From assembly GCA_902492825.1 (NCBI GenBank), contig CABUMZ010000086.1, positions 1 to 8,300 on the forward strand: 8,300 nt of DNA, in the 5' to 3' direction. Of this stretch, positions 1-5,520 are shown piece by piece (position 1 is the stretch's first letter; every line of letters begins with the position of its first letter). Made by a program: the position numbers and the translations under genes. Source of the stretch: an uncultured Collinsella sp. (GTDB taxonomy: Bacteria > Actinomycetota > Coriobacteriia > Coriobacteriales > Coriobacteriaceae). The notes below the pieces were generated by a model, which saw nothing but the letters and a program-made list of their open reading frames with translations, ran no database searches and had not been told where the DNA came from.

Positions 1-19
1 CGCGTCGGTGTCTGGCGAA

Positions 20-89
20 AAATGGGACGGGCCCCAGATTGCCCATGCGCGCAAAAGTGCGTCTCGGCAATCTGGGGCCCGTCCCATTT
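20..89 (-). terminator. Perfect 24-bp stem-loop after xerD, likely rho-independent terminator
   Basis: Bases 20-43 and 66-89 are exact reverse complements (24 bp, no mismatch). They enclose a 22-base loop that holds a small inner hairpin (50-53 pairing with 58-61). Read on the minus strand, the stem lies 31 bases after the xerD stop and ends in ATTTTT followed by CG, so a short U-run follows the GC-rich stem, as in an intrinsic terminator ending the pyrG-xerD unit. The stem is longer and more perfect than most terminators, so it could also be a dispersed palindromic repeat. On the plus strand it is followed by AT-rich sequence, so termination from both sides is possible. Confidence 0.7.
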
Positions 90-90
90 A

Positions 91-104
91 ATATTTATAA
101 ATAT
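91..104. repeat. 14-base perfect AT-only palindrome
   Basis: Bases 91-104 read ATATTTATAAATAT on both strands. It sits between the long stem at 20-89 and the xerD stop. It contains only A and T in an otherwise GC-rich window. It may be a protein-binding site or simply the U/A-rich flank of the terminator; no function is assigned. Confidence 0.4.
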
Positions 105-120
105 GCAGGTCAGCGAGGTG

Positions 121-1062
121 CTAGCGATGTGCTAGCGGATGCGCCGCCAGATAGACCTCGGTCAGTTGCGTTCGGTCGACATGCGTGTAGACCTGCGTGG
201 TCGAAATATCGGCATGGCCCAAAATCTCCTGCAGCACACGCAGGTCGGCACCGCCCGCGAGCATGTGGGTGGCAAAGGAGTGGCGCAAGGTGTGGGGATG
301 GAGCCCAACCAGCCCCACCTGGCACCCATACCGCTCGCATATCGCATGCACGGCCTGGCGCGACAGTCGACGTCCGTTCTTATTTAAAAAGACCGCCGAG
401 GTCTCCGTCCCGTGAGCATGGGCGGCCAGGAGAGTGCGCCCGTCACCTATATAGTGTGTCAGGGCACGCGCCGCGCTTCCCACCAACGGGGCCAGACGCT
501 CCTTGGAGCCCTTACCGCGCACCAGGACAAACCCGTCATCAATATGGATATCGCCCACATCGAGCCCAACCAGCTCACTCACGCGCAAGCCGCAACCGTA
601 AAGCACTTCCAAGATGGCATGATCGCGCAGTCCCATCTCGCCCTCGGGAAAGTCTTGATCGAGCAGCGCCGAGACATCCTCCACCGATAGATACTCCGGC
701 AAACGCTCAGCCTTTTTAGGCAGGCGCAACGCCGCCGTCGGGTTTTGGGCCACGGCCCCATCGCGCACCAAAAAGGCATGCAGACCCTTCACGGCAGCAA
801 GCGCGCGCTCCACCGAGGCGTCGGAATAGCCTCCGTCGCGGCGATCGGCAACGAAGCCCTCCACGACCTGACGGCTCACATCTTCAAAAGACGCAATGTC
901 AGCCCGCTCCAGATAGGCGCAGTACGTCGTCAGGTCACGACGGTAGGCCGCAATCGTATTGCGCGCCAAGCCCCGCTCGACCGCGAGGTAATCGAGATAC
1001 TCCCCCGCCGCCACAGCGAGCGACGAGGGAGTAGCTTCGGTATGTTCCTGGTTCGCCGGCAC
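121..1062 (-). CDS. xerD: Site-specific tyrosine recombinase XerD (XerC/XerD family)
   Basis: This 313-residue protein is a tyrosine recombinase that with a partner resolves chromosome dimers at dif through a covalent 3'-phosphotyrosine intermediate. The N-terminal SAM-like core-binding domain spans about residues 15-105 (EYLDYLAVERGLARNTIAAY) and the catalytic domain about 122-305. All catalytic residues are visible: Arg160 (GCGLRVSEL), Lys184 (GKGSK), His257 and Arg260 (HPHTLRHSF), His283 (LGHADIS) and nucleophile Tyr292 (TQVYTHV). Length is near the usual 295-310. The start is GTG at 1062, only 2 bases after the pyrG stop. There is no well-spaced ribosome binding site, which suggests translational coupling to pyrG. 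A short N-terminal extension (about 12 residues) is not conserved in the family as I know it, so the true start could differ. XerD is preferred over XerC because actinobacteria keep xerD near pyrG; the C-versus-D call is less certain than the family. Confidence 0.93.
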   Translation of the reverse strand: MPANQEHTEATPSSLAVAAGEYLDYLAVERGLARNTIAAYRRDLTTYCAYLERADIASFEDVSRQVVEGFVADRRDGGYSDASVERALAAVKGLHAFLVRDGAVAQNPTAALRLPKKAERLPEYLSVEDVSALLDQDFPEGEMGLRDHAILEVLYGCGLRVSELVGLDVGDIHIDDGFVLVRGKGSKERLAPLVGSAARALTHYIGDGRTLLAAHAHGTETSAVFLNKNGRRLSRQAVHAICERYGCQVGLVGLHPHTLRHSFATHMLAGGADLRVLQEILGHADISTTQVYTHVDRTQLTEVYLAAHPLAHR

Positions 1063-1064
1063 CC

Positions 1065-2726
1065 TTAGTCCGTAGCGAGGTTCATGGGCGTCACCTGCAG
1101 ACGGTCGACGCCCTCATGCTGGCCAATCGAGGCGCGCACGAACTCGCGGAACAGCGGCTGCGGGTTGGTCGGACGGCTCTTGAACTCGGGATGAGCCTGG
1201 GTGGCCACATACCACGGATGTACGTCGCGCGGCAGCTCGACCATCTCGACCAGACGCTCGTCGGGCGAAAGGCCCGAGATAACCAGACCGGCGTCCTCGA
1301 GCTGGTCACGGAAGGCGTTGTTGAACTCAAAACGGTGACGGTGACGCTCGTAGACGAGCTCCTCGCCATAGGCCTCGCGCGCGAGGGTATCGGCGGCGAG
1401 CTTGCACGGATAGGCACCCAGACGCATGGTGCCACCCTTCTCGGTCACGTCCTCCTGCGAGCTCATCAGGTCGATGACACTATACGGGCCATCCGGATCG
1501 AACTCGGAAGAGCTGGCACCGGCAAGGCCGACCACGTTGCGGGCGAACTCGCACACGGCAACCTGCATACCCAGGCAAATGCCCAGATACGGAATCTTGT
1601 GCTCGCGGGCGAACTCGGCCGCGAGGATCTTGCCCTCCAGGGCGCGCTTGCCAAAGCCGCCGGGGACCAAGATGCCCGAGGCATCACCCAGGACCTCGGA
1701 GACATTCTGCTCGTCGAGGCTCTCGCCATCGACCAGCTGCACGTCAACGTGGCGATCGTAGAACACACCCGCGTGGTGCAGGGCCTCGATAACCGACAGG
1801 TAGGCATCGGGCAGCTGCGTATACTTGCCCACGACGGCGATCTTCACCTTGTCGGCGTGCTGGTTGGCATGGTTCTGCTTGCGCAGGAACTCGTTCCACT
1901 GACTCATGTCGCGCTCACGCGGGTCCAGACCCAGACGCTCGCAAATGCGCAGGTCAAAGTCCTGCTCGGCGAGCAGCTGCGGAACATCGTAGATGCTCGC
2001 GCAGTCCTCGTTGGTAAAGACGCAGTCGGTGTCGACGTCGCAGAAGCTTGCGATCTTGCCGCGGATGGCATCGTCGATATGGTGGTCGGAGCGCAGAACG
2101 ATAATATCGGGCTGGATACCAAAGCTGCGGAGCTCCTTAACGGAGTGCTGCGTCGGCTTGGTCTTGACCTCGTGGGCGGCGGCGATATAGGGAACGAGCG
2201 ACACGTGGATGTAGCAGACGTTCTCGGGGCCGGCCTCCTTGCGATACTGGCGAATGGCCTCGACAAACGGCTGCGACTCGATGTCGCCGATAGTGCCGCC
2301 CAACTCAGTGATGACCACGTCGGAGCCGGTCTGCTCCTCAATACGACGGAACTTATCCTTAATGGCGTTCGTGACGTGCGGGATCACCTGCACAGTGCCG
2401 CCCAAAAAGTCACCGCGACGTTCACGGGCGATCAGGCTCTTATAGATGGCACCAGTCGTAAAGTTGGAATCGCGGGTCAGGTTCTCATCAATAAAGCGCT
2501 CGTAGTGGCCCAGGTCCAGATCGGACTCGTAGCCGTCCTCGGTCACAAAGACCTCGCCATGTTGGAACGGACTCATGGTGCCGGGGTCGACGTTCAGATA
2601 CGGGTCGGCCTTTTGCATCGTTACCTTGTAGCCGCGCGACTTGAGCAGACGGCCCAGCGAGGCCGCGGTAATACCCTTGCCCAGAGACGAAACCACGCCG
2701 CCGGTCACGAACACATGCTTGGTCAT
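1065..2726 (-). CDS. pyrG: CTP synthase (glutamine-hydrolysing)
   Basis: This 553-residue cytosolic enzyme makes CTP from UTP, ATP and glutamine, the last step of de novo pyrimidine nucleotide synthesis. The N-terminal amidoligase domain (about 1-268) opens with the family signature FVTGGVVSSLGKG, with P-loop Lys17, and carries DPYLNVDPGTMSPFQHGEVF (41-60) and ELGGTIGDIES (141-151). The class I glutamine amidotransferase domain (about 295-535) has nucleophile Cys384 in GICLGMQ and the His512/Glu514 pair in AHPEF, so both half-reactions look intact. Length fits the family (about 530-550). ATG at 2726 has a modest AGGT ribosome binding site about 8 bases upstream. The gene appears to have its own promoter (2782-2811), with a terminator of the preceding gene at 2855-2880, and is followed directly by xerD. 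Confidence 0.98.
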   Translation of the reverse strand: MTKHVFVTGGVVSSLGKGITAASLGRLLKSRGYKVTMQKADPYLNVDPGTMSPFQHGEVFVTEDGYESDLDLGHYERFIDENLTRDSNFTTGAIYKSLIARERRGDFLGGTVQVIPHVTNAIKDKFRRIEEQTGSDVVITELGGTIGDIESQPFVEAIRQYRKEAGPENVCYIHVSLVPYIAAAHEVKTKPTQHSVKELRSFGIQPDIIVLRSDHHIDDAIRGKIASFCDVDTDCVFTNEDCASIYDVPQLLAEQDFDLRICERLGLDPRERDMSQWNEFLRKQNHANQHADKVKIAVVGKYTQLPDAYLSVIEALHHAGVFYDRHVDVQLVDGESLDEQNVSEVLGDASGILVPGGFGKRALEGKILAAEFAREHKIPYLGICLGMQVAVCEFARNVVGLAGASSSEFDPDGPYSVIDLMSSQEDVTEKGGTMRLGAYPCKLAADTLAREAYGEELVYERHRHRFEFNNAFRDQLEDAGLVISGLSPDERLVEMVELPRDVHPWYVATQAHPEFKSRPTNPQPLFREFVRASIGQHEGVDRLQVTPMNLATD

Positions 2727-2744
2727 ATTGAGTTACCTGCGCTT

Positions 2745-2776
2745 CCCGTAGAAGTTGTCCATACACATCTTACGGG
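2745..2776 (-). promoter_or_regulatory. Inverted repeat in the pyrG 5' leader
   Basis: Bases 2745-2750 (CCCGTA) and 2771-2776 (TACGGG) are exact reverse complements separated by 20 bases. Both lie between the predicted transcription start and the pyrG start codon, so they could form a 6-bp leader hairpin. There is no U-run after it, so it does not look like an attenuator terminator, and the leader lacks the run of initiating G residues associated with the Bacillus pyrG reiterative-transcription mechanism. A function is not established. Confidence 0.3.
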
Positions 2777-2781
2777 TCTTC

Positions 2782-2811
2782 ATTGTAATACTCGCGACGC
2801 GCGTCGCACAA
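2782..2811 (-). promoter_or_regulatory. Putative pyrG promoter overlapping a 14-bp palindrome
   Basis: On the minus strand TTGTGC (2811-2806) and TACAAT (2787-2782) are separated by 18 bases, giving a plausible sigma-70-type -35/-10 pair preceded by an A/T-rich tract (2808-2820). Transcription would begin near 2775, leaving a leader of about 50 bases before pyrG. The spacer contains a perfect palindrome, GCGACGCGCGTCGC at 2794-2807, which overlaps the -35 edge and looks like an operator position. The -35 match to consensus is only partial. Confidence 0.45.
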
Positions 2812-2850
2812 AATTTTTCTTACGCGCAATCGCATTTCTCCATCTCGAAA

Positions 2851-2880
2851 CAAAACGCCGCCCGGTTGCCCAGGCGGCGT
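2851..2880 (-). terminator. Rho-independent terminator after the winged-helix gene
   Basis: Arms ACGCCGCC (2855-2862) and GGCGGCGT (2873-2880) form an 8-bp GC-rich stem with a 10-base loop. On the minus strand the stem is followed by TTTGTTT, a short U-rich tract. It lies 24 bases after the stop codon of the winged-helix gene and upstream of the pyrG promoter, separating the two units. Confidence 0.75.
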
Positions 2881-2904
2881 CGCTATGGCAAGGGTTACAT
2901 GCTG

Positions 2905-3243
2905 CTATCGATCAGCAACCTCGTCCTCAAGCATTTCTTGAACGAGCATGCCGGTACGGACGCCCTCAAGATACCACTCGCCACGTTCGGTGAGGCAAAT
3001 GCCATTTGCAAGCTGACCGCCGTCGTCGCTATAACGCGAGACGACATCAATCATGCCTTCGGAATCCAAGCGATCGATTGCGGCGCGGGCACGATACGGC
3101 GAAACCCCCACGCGCTCGGCAAGCGTTTTGCGCGAGAAACCATACGGCCCGCCATTGTCTTCGGTTTGCTGGTCGATTTCCATCAACACCAGCACCTCAA
3201 CACGCTTCATATCGTTGACACTCGCACGACCCTTGCCCGCCAT
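2905..3243 (-). CDS. Small winged helix-turn-helix DNA-binding protein
   Basis: The 112-residue product is a predicted cytosolic transcription regulator. Residues about 11-24 form a hydrophobic first helix (MKRVEVLVLMEID). Residues about 37-65 give a helix-turn-helix, SRKTLAERVGVS followed by YRARAAIDRLDSEGMI. A wing (DVVSRYSDDGGQLANGICLT) and a C-terminal helix follow, with the LTERGEWYL turn typical of MarR/PadR-like winged helices. The start was set at ATG 3243 because GAGGAGG lies at 3249-3255, five bases upstream; an in-frame start at 3297 would add 18 unsupported residues. I do not recognise a named family, ligand or regulon. Both flanks have terminators, so it is probably monocistronic. 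Its position just upstream of pyrG makes pyrG or itself candidate targets, but this is inference. Confidence 0.8.
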   Translation of the reverse strand: MAGKGRASVNDMKRVEVLVLMEIDQQTEDNGGPYGFSRKTLAERVGVSPYRARAAIDRLDSEGMIDVVSRYSDDGGQLANGICLTERGEWYLEGVRTGMLVQEMLEDEVADR

Positions 3244-3248
3244 AGCAG

Positions 3249-3255
3249 CCTCCTC
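3249..3255 (-). promoter_or_regulatory. Strong ribosome binding site fixing the winged-helix start
   Basis: On the minus strand the sequence is GAGGAGG, then CTGCT, then ATG at 3243. This near-perfect Shine-Dalgarno with 5-base spacing decides between the start at 3243 and the longer in-frame alternative at 3297, which has no comparable site. Confidence 0.85.
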
Positions 3256-3301
3256 AAACCGAGCACGAGCATCTAACGCGCCGTGCGCGACCGACACACC
3301 T

Positions 3302-3366
3302 CACGATGGCAGGTAATATCCATCATGCGGCATCCCGCTAAGGATGAAACAGTTACGGTTATTGTA
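3302..3366 (-). promoter_or_regulatory. Candidate -10 box and folded leader of the winged-helix gene
   Basis: TACAAT (3366-3361, minus strand, within GGTATACAAT) resembles a -10 box, but no good -35 was found 16-18 bases upstream. The resulting leader of about 110 bases holds several short inverted repeats: CATCC/GGATG (3331-3335 and 3342-3346), GCGG/CCGC (3327-3330 and 3335-3338), and 3302-3309 with 3320-3327 (one wobble or mismatch). The first two overlap at 3335 and cannot both form fully. This is suggestive of a structured leader, not proof of one. Confidence 0.3.
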
Positions 3367-3396
3367 TACCGCTCAAATTGTTTCTAGGCAGGTAAA

Positions 3397-3421
3397 CGGC
3401 TATTTTTCGCCGAAATAGGCG
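3397..3421. repeat. Short inverted repeat between terminator and winged-helix promoter
   Basis: Bases 3400-3405 (CTATTT) pair with 3413-3418 (AAATAG), with a mismatch then two further pairs outside (3397-3398 with 3420-3421). It lies 12 bases beyond the terminator of the UPF0371 gene and upstream of the -10 candidate at 3361-3366. It could be a second terminator hairpin or an operator; the stem is AT-rich and weak. Confidence 0.3.
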
Positions 3422-3432
3422 CTTTATTGATC

Positions 3433-3466
3433 AAAAAGCCGTACCGGGCGCCAACCCGATACGGCC
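3433..3466 (-). terminator. Rho-independent terminator after the UPF0371 gene
   Basis: GCCGTA (3438-3443) plus CGGG (3445-3448) pair with CCCG (3455-3458) plus TACGGC (3460-3465). This gives a 10-bp GC-rich stem with one internal mismatch and a 6-base loop. On the minus strand TTTTTG follows directly (3437-3433 as T). It starts 34 bases after the stop codon at 3500. This is the most canonical intrinsic terminator in the window. Confidence 0.88.
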
Positions 3467-3499
3467 AAAATGCAATGCAATTACCGCGGTGCTTCAAAC

Positions 3500-4981
3500 T
3501 TAGCGGTGGAAGAAACCGCGGCGCTCAAACTTGGGCTCGCAGCACACGTTGATACCCAGTTTGCGCAGTACCGTCTCGTCCGTCGGCGAGATAATCACGC
3601 TAAAGAAGGCATCGCAACCGCGCAGCTGCTCCAGGCCCGAAAGGACGCGAGCGGCCGTCTCACTCGTGGCCGAGGTGATCGACAGCGCCATAAGCGTCTC
3701 GTCGGTGTGGAGGCGAGGGTTTTTGCTGCCCAGGAAATGCGTCTTGAGCTTGCTGATGGGCTCGATCGCCTCATCGCTAATGACCTCGAGCTCAAGGTCG
3801 ACGCCCGAGACATGCTTGAGGGCGTTCATAATGAGCGAACTTGCGGCGCCCAGGCGCGTGGAGGTCTTACCGGTCACCACGGAGCCATCGGGCATGACCA
3901 TGGCACCCACGGGACCACCCGTCAGCTGCTCCCTGGTGAGGGCCGCCGAGCGCGCCGGTGAGTAGTTCTTATCGATGCCGGCTTTCTTCATAATAATCTT
4001 GAGACGGTCGACTTGCTCATCGCCCACGCCGGTACGGCGCACATTTTCGACCGCGGTAAAGTAGCGGCGGACGATCTCCATCTTGGAAGCGTCGCGGCAG
4101 GCATCGTCATCGGTGATGGCAAAGCCGACCATATTGACGCCCATGTCCGTAGGACTCTGATAGGGGCTCTTGCCCAGGATCTTTTCCATCAGAGCACGGA
4201 CCACCGGGAAGGCCTCGACGTCGCGGTTGTAGTTGACCGTGGTCTTGTTGTAGGCCTCCAAGTGGAAGGAGTCGATGATATTGGCATCGTCGAGATCGGC
4301 CGTTGCTGCCTCATAGGCGATGTTGACCGGATGCGTGAGGGGCAGATTCCAGACCGGGAAAGTCTCGAACTTGGCGTAGCCGGCGGCGGTGCCGTGCTTG
4401 TGCTCGTGATAGAGCTGCGAGAGGCAAGTGGCGAGCTTGCCTGAGCCGGGGCCGGGAGCGGTGACCACGACGAGCGGACGCGTGGTCTCGACAAACTCGT
4501 TCTTGCCGTAGCCATCGTCGGACACGATCAGATCGACATCGTGCGGATACCCCTCGATGGGATAGTGCAGCTTGGCGGGAATACCGAGCGCATTCAGGCG
4601 GTTGCGGAACACATCGGCAGCAGGCTGGCCGGCGTACTGGGTGATGACCACAGCCGCGACAGCAAAGCCGTTGCCGCGGAACAGGTCAACCAGGCGCAGC
4701 ACATCCTCGTCATAGGTAATGCCGAGGTCACCACGAGCCTTGTTTTTCTCGATGTGGTTCGCGTTGATCGCGATGATAACCTCGACATCGTCGGCGATGC
4801 TCTTGAGCATGCGGAACTTGCTGTCCGGTTCAAAACCCGGCAGCACGCGGCTCGCATGATAGTCATCGAACAGCTTACCGCCAAACTCCAAATAGAGCTT
4901 GCCACCAAACTGCGAGATGCGCTCCTTAATGTGAGCAGCCTGCAGCTCGATATACTTCGCGTTGTCGAAACCCTGGCGCAT
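3500..4981 (-). CDS. UPF0371 / DUF1846 family protein, function unknown
   Basis: The 493-residue predicted cytosolic protein matches the conserved UPF0371 (DUF1846) family in length and in its N-terminal signature MRQGFDNAKYIELQAAHI followed by KLYLEFGGKLFDDYHASRVLPGF (residues about 28-50). A glycine-rich P-loop-like element, TAPGPGSGK, lies at about residues 174-182, so nucleotide or phosphate binding is conceivable. The family is widespread in Firmicutes and Actinobacteria and has been crystallised, but I know of no established reaction. The start was chosen at ATG 4981: GGGAG lies about 6 bases upstream, the family begins here, and a possible -10 box (TATAAT, 5026-5021) would leave almost no leader for the in-frame ATG at 5005. 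No partner gene shares its transcript; a terminator follows. Confidence 0.9.
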   Translation of the reverse strand: MRQGFDNAKYIELQAAHIKERISQFGGKLYLEFGGKLFDDYHASRVLPGFEPDSKFRMLKSIADDVEVIIAINANHIEKNKARGDLGITYDEDVLRLVDLFRGNGFAVAAVVITQYAGQPAADVFRNRLNALGIPAKLHYPIEGYPHDVDLIVSDDGYGKNEFVETTRPLVVVTAPGPGSGKLATCLSQLYHEHKHGTAAGYAKFETFPVWNLPLTHPVNIAYEAATADLDDANIIDSFHLEAYNKTTVNYNRDVEAFPVVRALMEKILGKSPYQSPTDMGVNMVGFAITDDDACRDASKMEIVRRYFTAVENVRRTGVGDEQVDRLKIIMKKAGIDKNYSPARSAALTREQLTGGPVGAMVMPDGSVVTGKTSTRLGAASSLIMNALKHVSGVDLELEVISDEAIEPISKLKTHFLGSKNPRLHTDETLMALSITSATSETAARVLSGLEQLRGCDAFFSVIISPTDETVLRKLGINVCCEPKFERRGFFHR

Positions 4982-5020
4982 ATATGGCTCCCGTCCCGTT
5001 TCCATTTAATGTTCTAGGCG

Positions 5021-5026
5021 ATTATA
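5021..5026 (-). promoter_or_regulatory. Consensus -10 box upstream of the UPF0371 gene
   Basis: The minus strand reads TATAAT at 5026-5021, an exact -10 consensus. A start of transcription about 7 bases on would give a leader of roughly 30 bases ending in the GGGAG ribosome binding site before ATG 4981. No convincing -35 hexamer is visible 16-18 bases upstream (the region reads TATCGG/GTATCG), so the promoter may depend on an activator or may be weak. Confidence 0.5.
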
Positions 5027-5103
5027 ACGGAGCCCGCCCTCCCCGATACCCAGACCATCAACAGGCACCAACCAAACACGCCACCGCAACTTCCCCTTTT
5101 GGC

Positions 5104-5126
5104 GCAAAGTAACCTGACCCCTTTGC
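5104..5126. repeat. Small inverted repeat GCAAAG/CTTTGC
   Basis: GCAAAG (5104-5109) and CTTTGC (5121-5126) flank TAACCTGACCC. The minus strand reads as a 6-bp stem around GGGTCAGGTTA. The AAAGGGGTCAGGTTAC wording resembles ends of REP-like elements that I associate with IS200-type (RAYT) transposases; this is recollection, not a search result. No transposase is in the window. Confidence 0.35.
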
Positions 5127-5226
5127 ACCAACAACAGAAACGTCGCGGGCAGAGAACGGACAGCGAACGGGCACCAGAGCGAACAAGCAGCCCCCTGCAC
5201 CAATAAGGGGAACGTCGCAGGTTGAG
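5125..5226. repeat. Imperfect direct repeat pair, 72-base period
   Basis: The 30-base units at 5125-5154 and 5197-5226 align without gaps with 23 identities; both start GCACCAA and share AACGTCGC near the middle. Each is preceded by a C-run (5118-5121 and 5191-5195). The 72-base spacing is a multiple of three, so translated shadow frames also look repetitive. Possible explanations are a decayed mobile repeat, a duplicated regulatory site or a local tandem duplication. Confidence 0.5.
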
Positions 5227-5269
5227 CATAAGTCAGCGAGCGACGTCCAGGACGTACAAGTTGGCATGA

Positions 5270-5310
5270 AAAAGGCAAGGCATAGACCTTTTGGTCATGC
5301 CTTGCCTTTT
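5270..5310 (-). terminator. Strong stem-loop terminator ending the arc transcript
   Basis: A 14-bp perfect stem (5270-5283 with 5297-5310) continues, past one bulged A at 5284, into a 4-bp stem (5285-5288 with 5293-5296) closed by TTTT. On the minus strand the stem ends CCTTTTTC, giving a U-run. The plus strand also ends CCTTTT. It is therefore a good terminator for the minus-strand arc genes and possibly works both ways. Confidence 0.82.
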
Positions 5311-5352
5311 GAATGACAAATTGTCGTCCTGGGCGGCGCGCAGCGTCGACTG

Positions 5353-5520
5353 GTTGCGCGGTTCGTAGAACCGCGCAACATAAGTGCGCCCCCTCCCGCG
5401 CACGGAACGGGAGGGGGCTAAAGGTAGGAGTCTACCGGTGGGTTGACCCCACCGGACAGACGATGACCAGGTGATCCTTTACAGGATCGTCAAGGTTTCC
5501 GTGGGGTACCCGTTGGGTAC
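5353..5520 (-). other. Cluster of five stem-loops after the carrier gene, possible structured RNA
   Basis: Five hairpins follow one another between the carrier stop codon and the terminator at 5270. They are 5506-5511 with 5515-5520 (6 bp, begins right after the stop); 5473-5478 with 5483-5488 (6 bp); 5435-5442 with 5448-5455 (8 bp); 5388-5398 with 5408-5418 (11 bp, C-rich/G-rich); and 5353-5364 with 5368-5379 (12 bp, 3-base loop). None but the last element at 5270 has a U-run, so they are not simply stacked terminators. An alternative pairing, 5459-5464 with 5486-5491, competes with the second hairpin. I tested by eye for tRNA, SRP RNA and T-box signatures and saw none. It could be a structured 3' UTR, a processed small RNA, or a palindromic repeat cluster. 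Confidence 0.5.

Larger units (their letters stand above)
5027..5269. other. Non-coding stretch upstream of the UPF0371 gene
   Basis: About 240 bases between the UPF0371 promoter and the terminator at 5270. Open frames exist on the minus strand, for example 5006-5278, but they lack ribosome binding sites, have low-complexity Arg/Trp/Cys-rich products and match no family I recognise. The stretch contains an imperfect direct repeat (5125-5154 and 5197-5226), a 6-bp inverted repeat (5104-5109 with 5121-5126), and a 13-base odd palindrome, ACGTCC-A-GGACGT, at 5243-5255. No gene is called here. Confidence 0.55.

Noticed and set aside
86..110. dif-like site near xerD
   Set aside because: ATTTAA and TATGC resemble parts of a dif site, but they are two bases too close together and the first arm matches E. 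coli dif at only about 8 of 11 positions.
39..719. 226-residue plus-strand frame rich in Arg/Pro/His across the xerD 3' end
   Set aside because: Starts inside the terminator stem and has low-complexity composition with no known domain. It overlaps xerD in antisense.
1116..2993. 625-residue plus-strand open frame antisense to pyrG
   Set aside because: It is a mirror of codon bias in pyrG on the opposite strand. It lacks a ribosome binding site, shows no recognisable domain, and overlaps a certain gene fully.
5006..5278. 90-residue minus-strand frame with a repeated ATF-LLVQ phrase
   Set aside because: The repetition comes from the DNA direct repeat with a spacing divisible by three; no ribosome binding site and no family match, and it ends inside the UPF0371 promoter area.
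5260..5318. Short plus-strand frame starting ATGAAAAAGGCA
   Set aside because: It lies almost entirely within the terminator hairpin, is 16 codons long and has no ribosome binding site.
5353..5379. tRNA T-arm or T-box because of GGTTCG and AACCGCG
   Set aside because: The bases form a continuous 12-bp stem with a 3-base loop, not a 5-bp T-arm with a 7-base loop. No acceptor or anticodon arm and no T-box specifier region are present.
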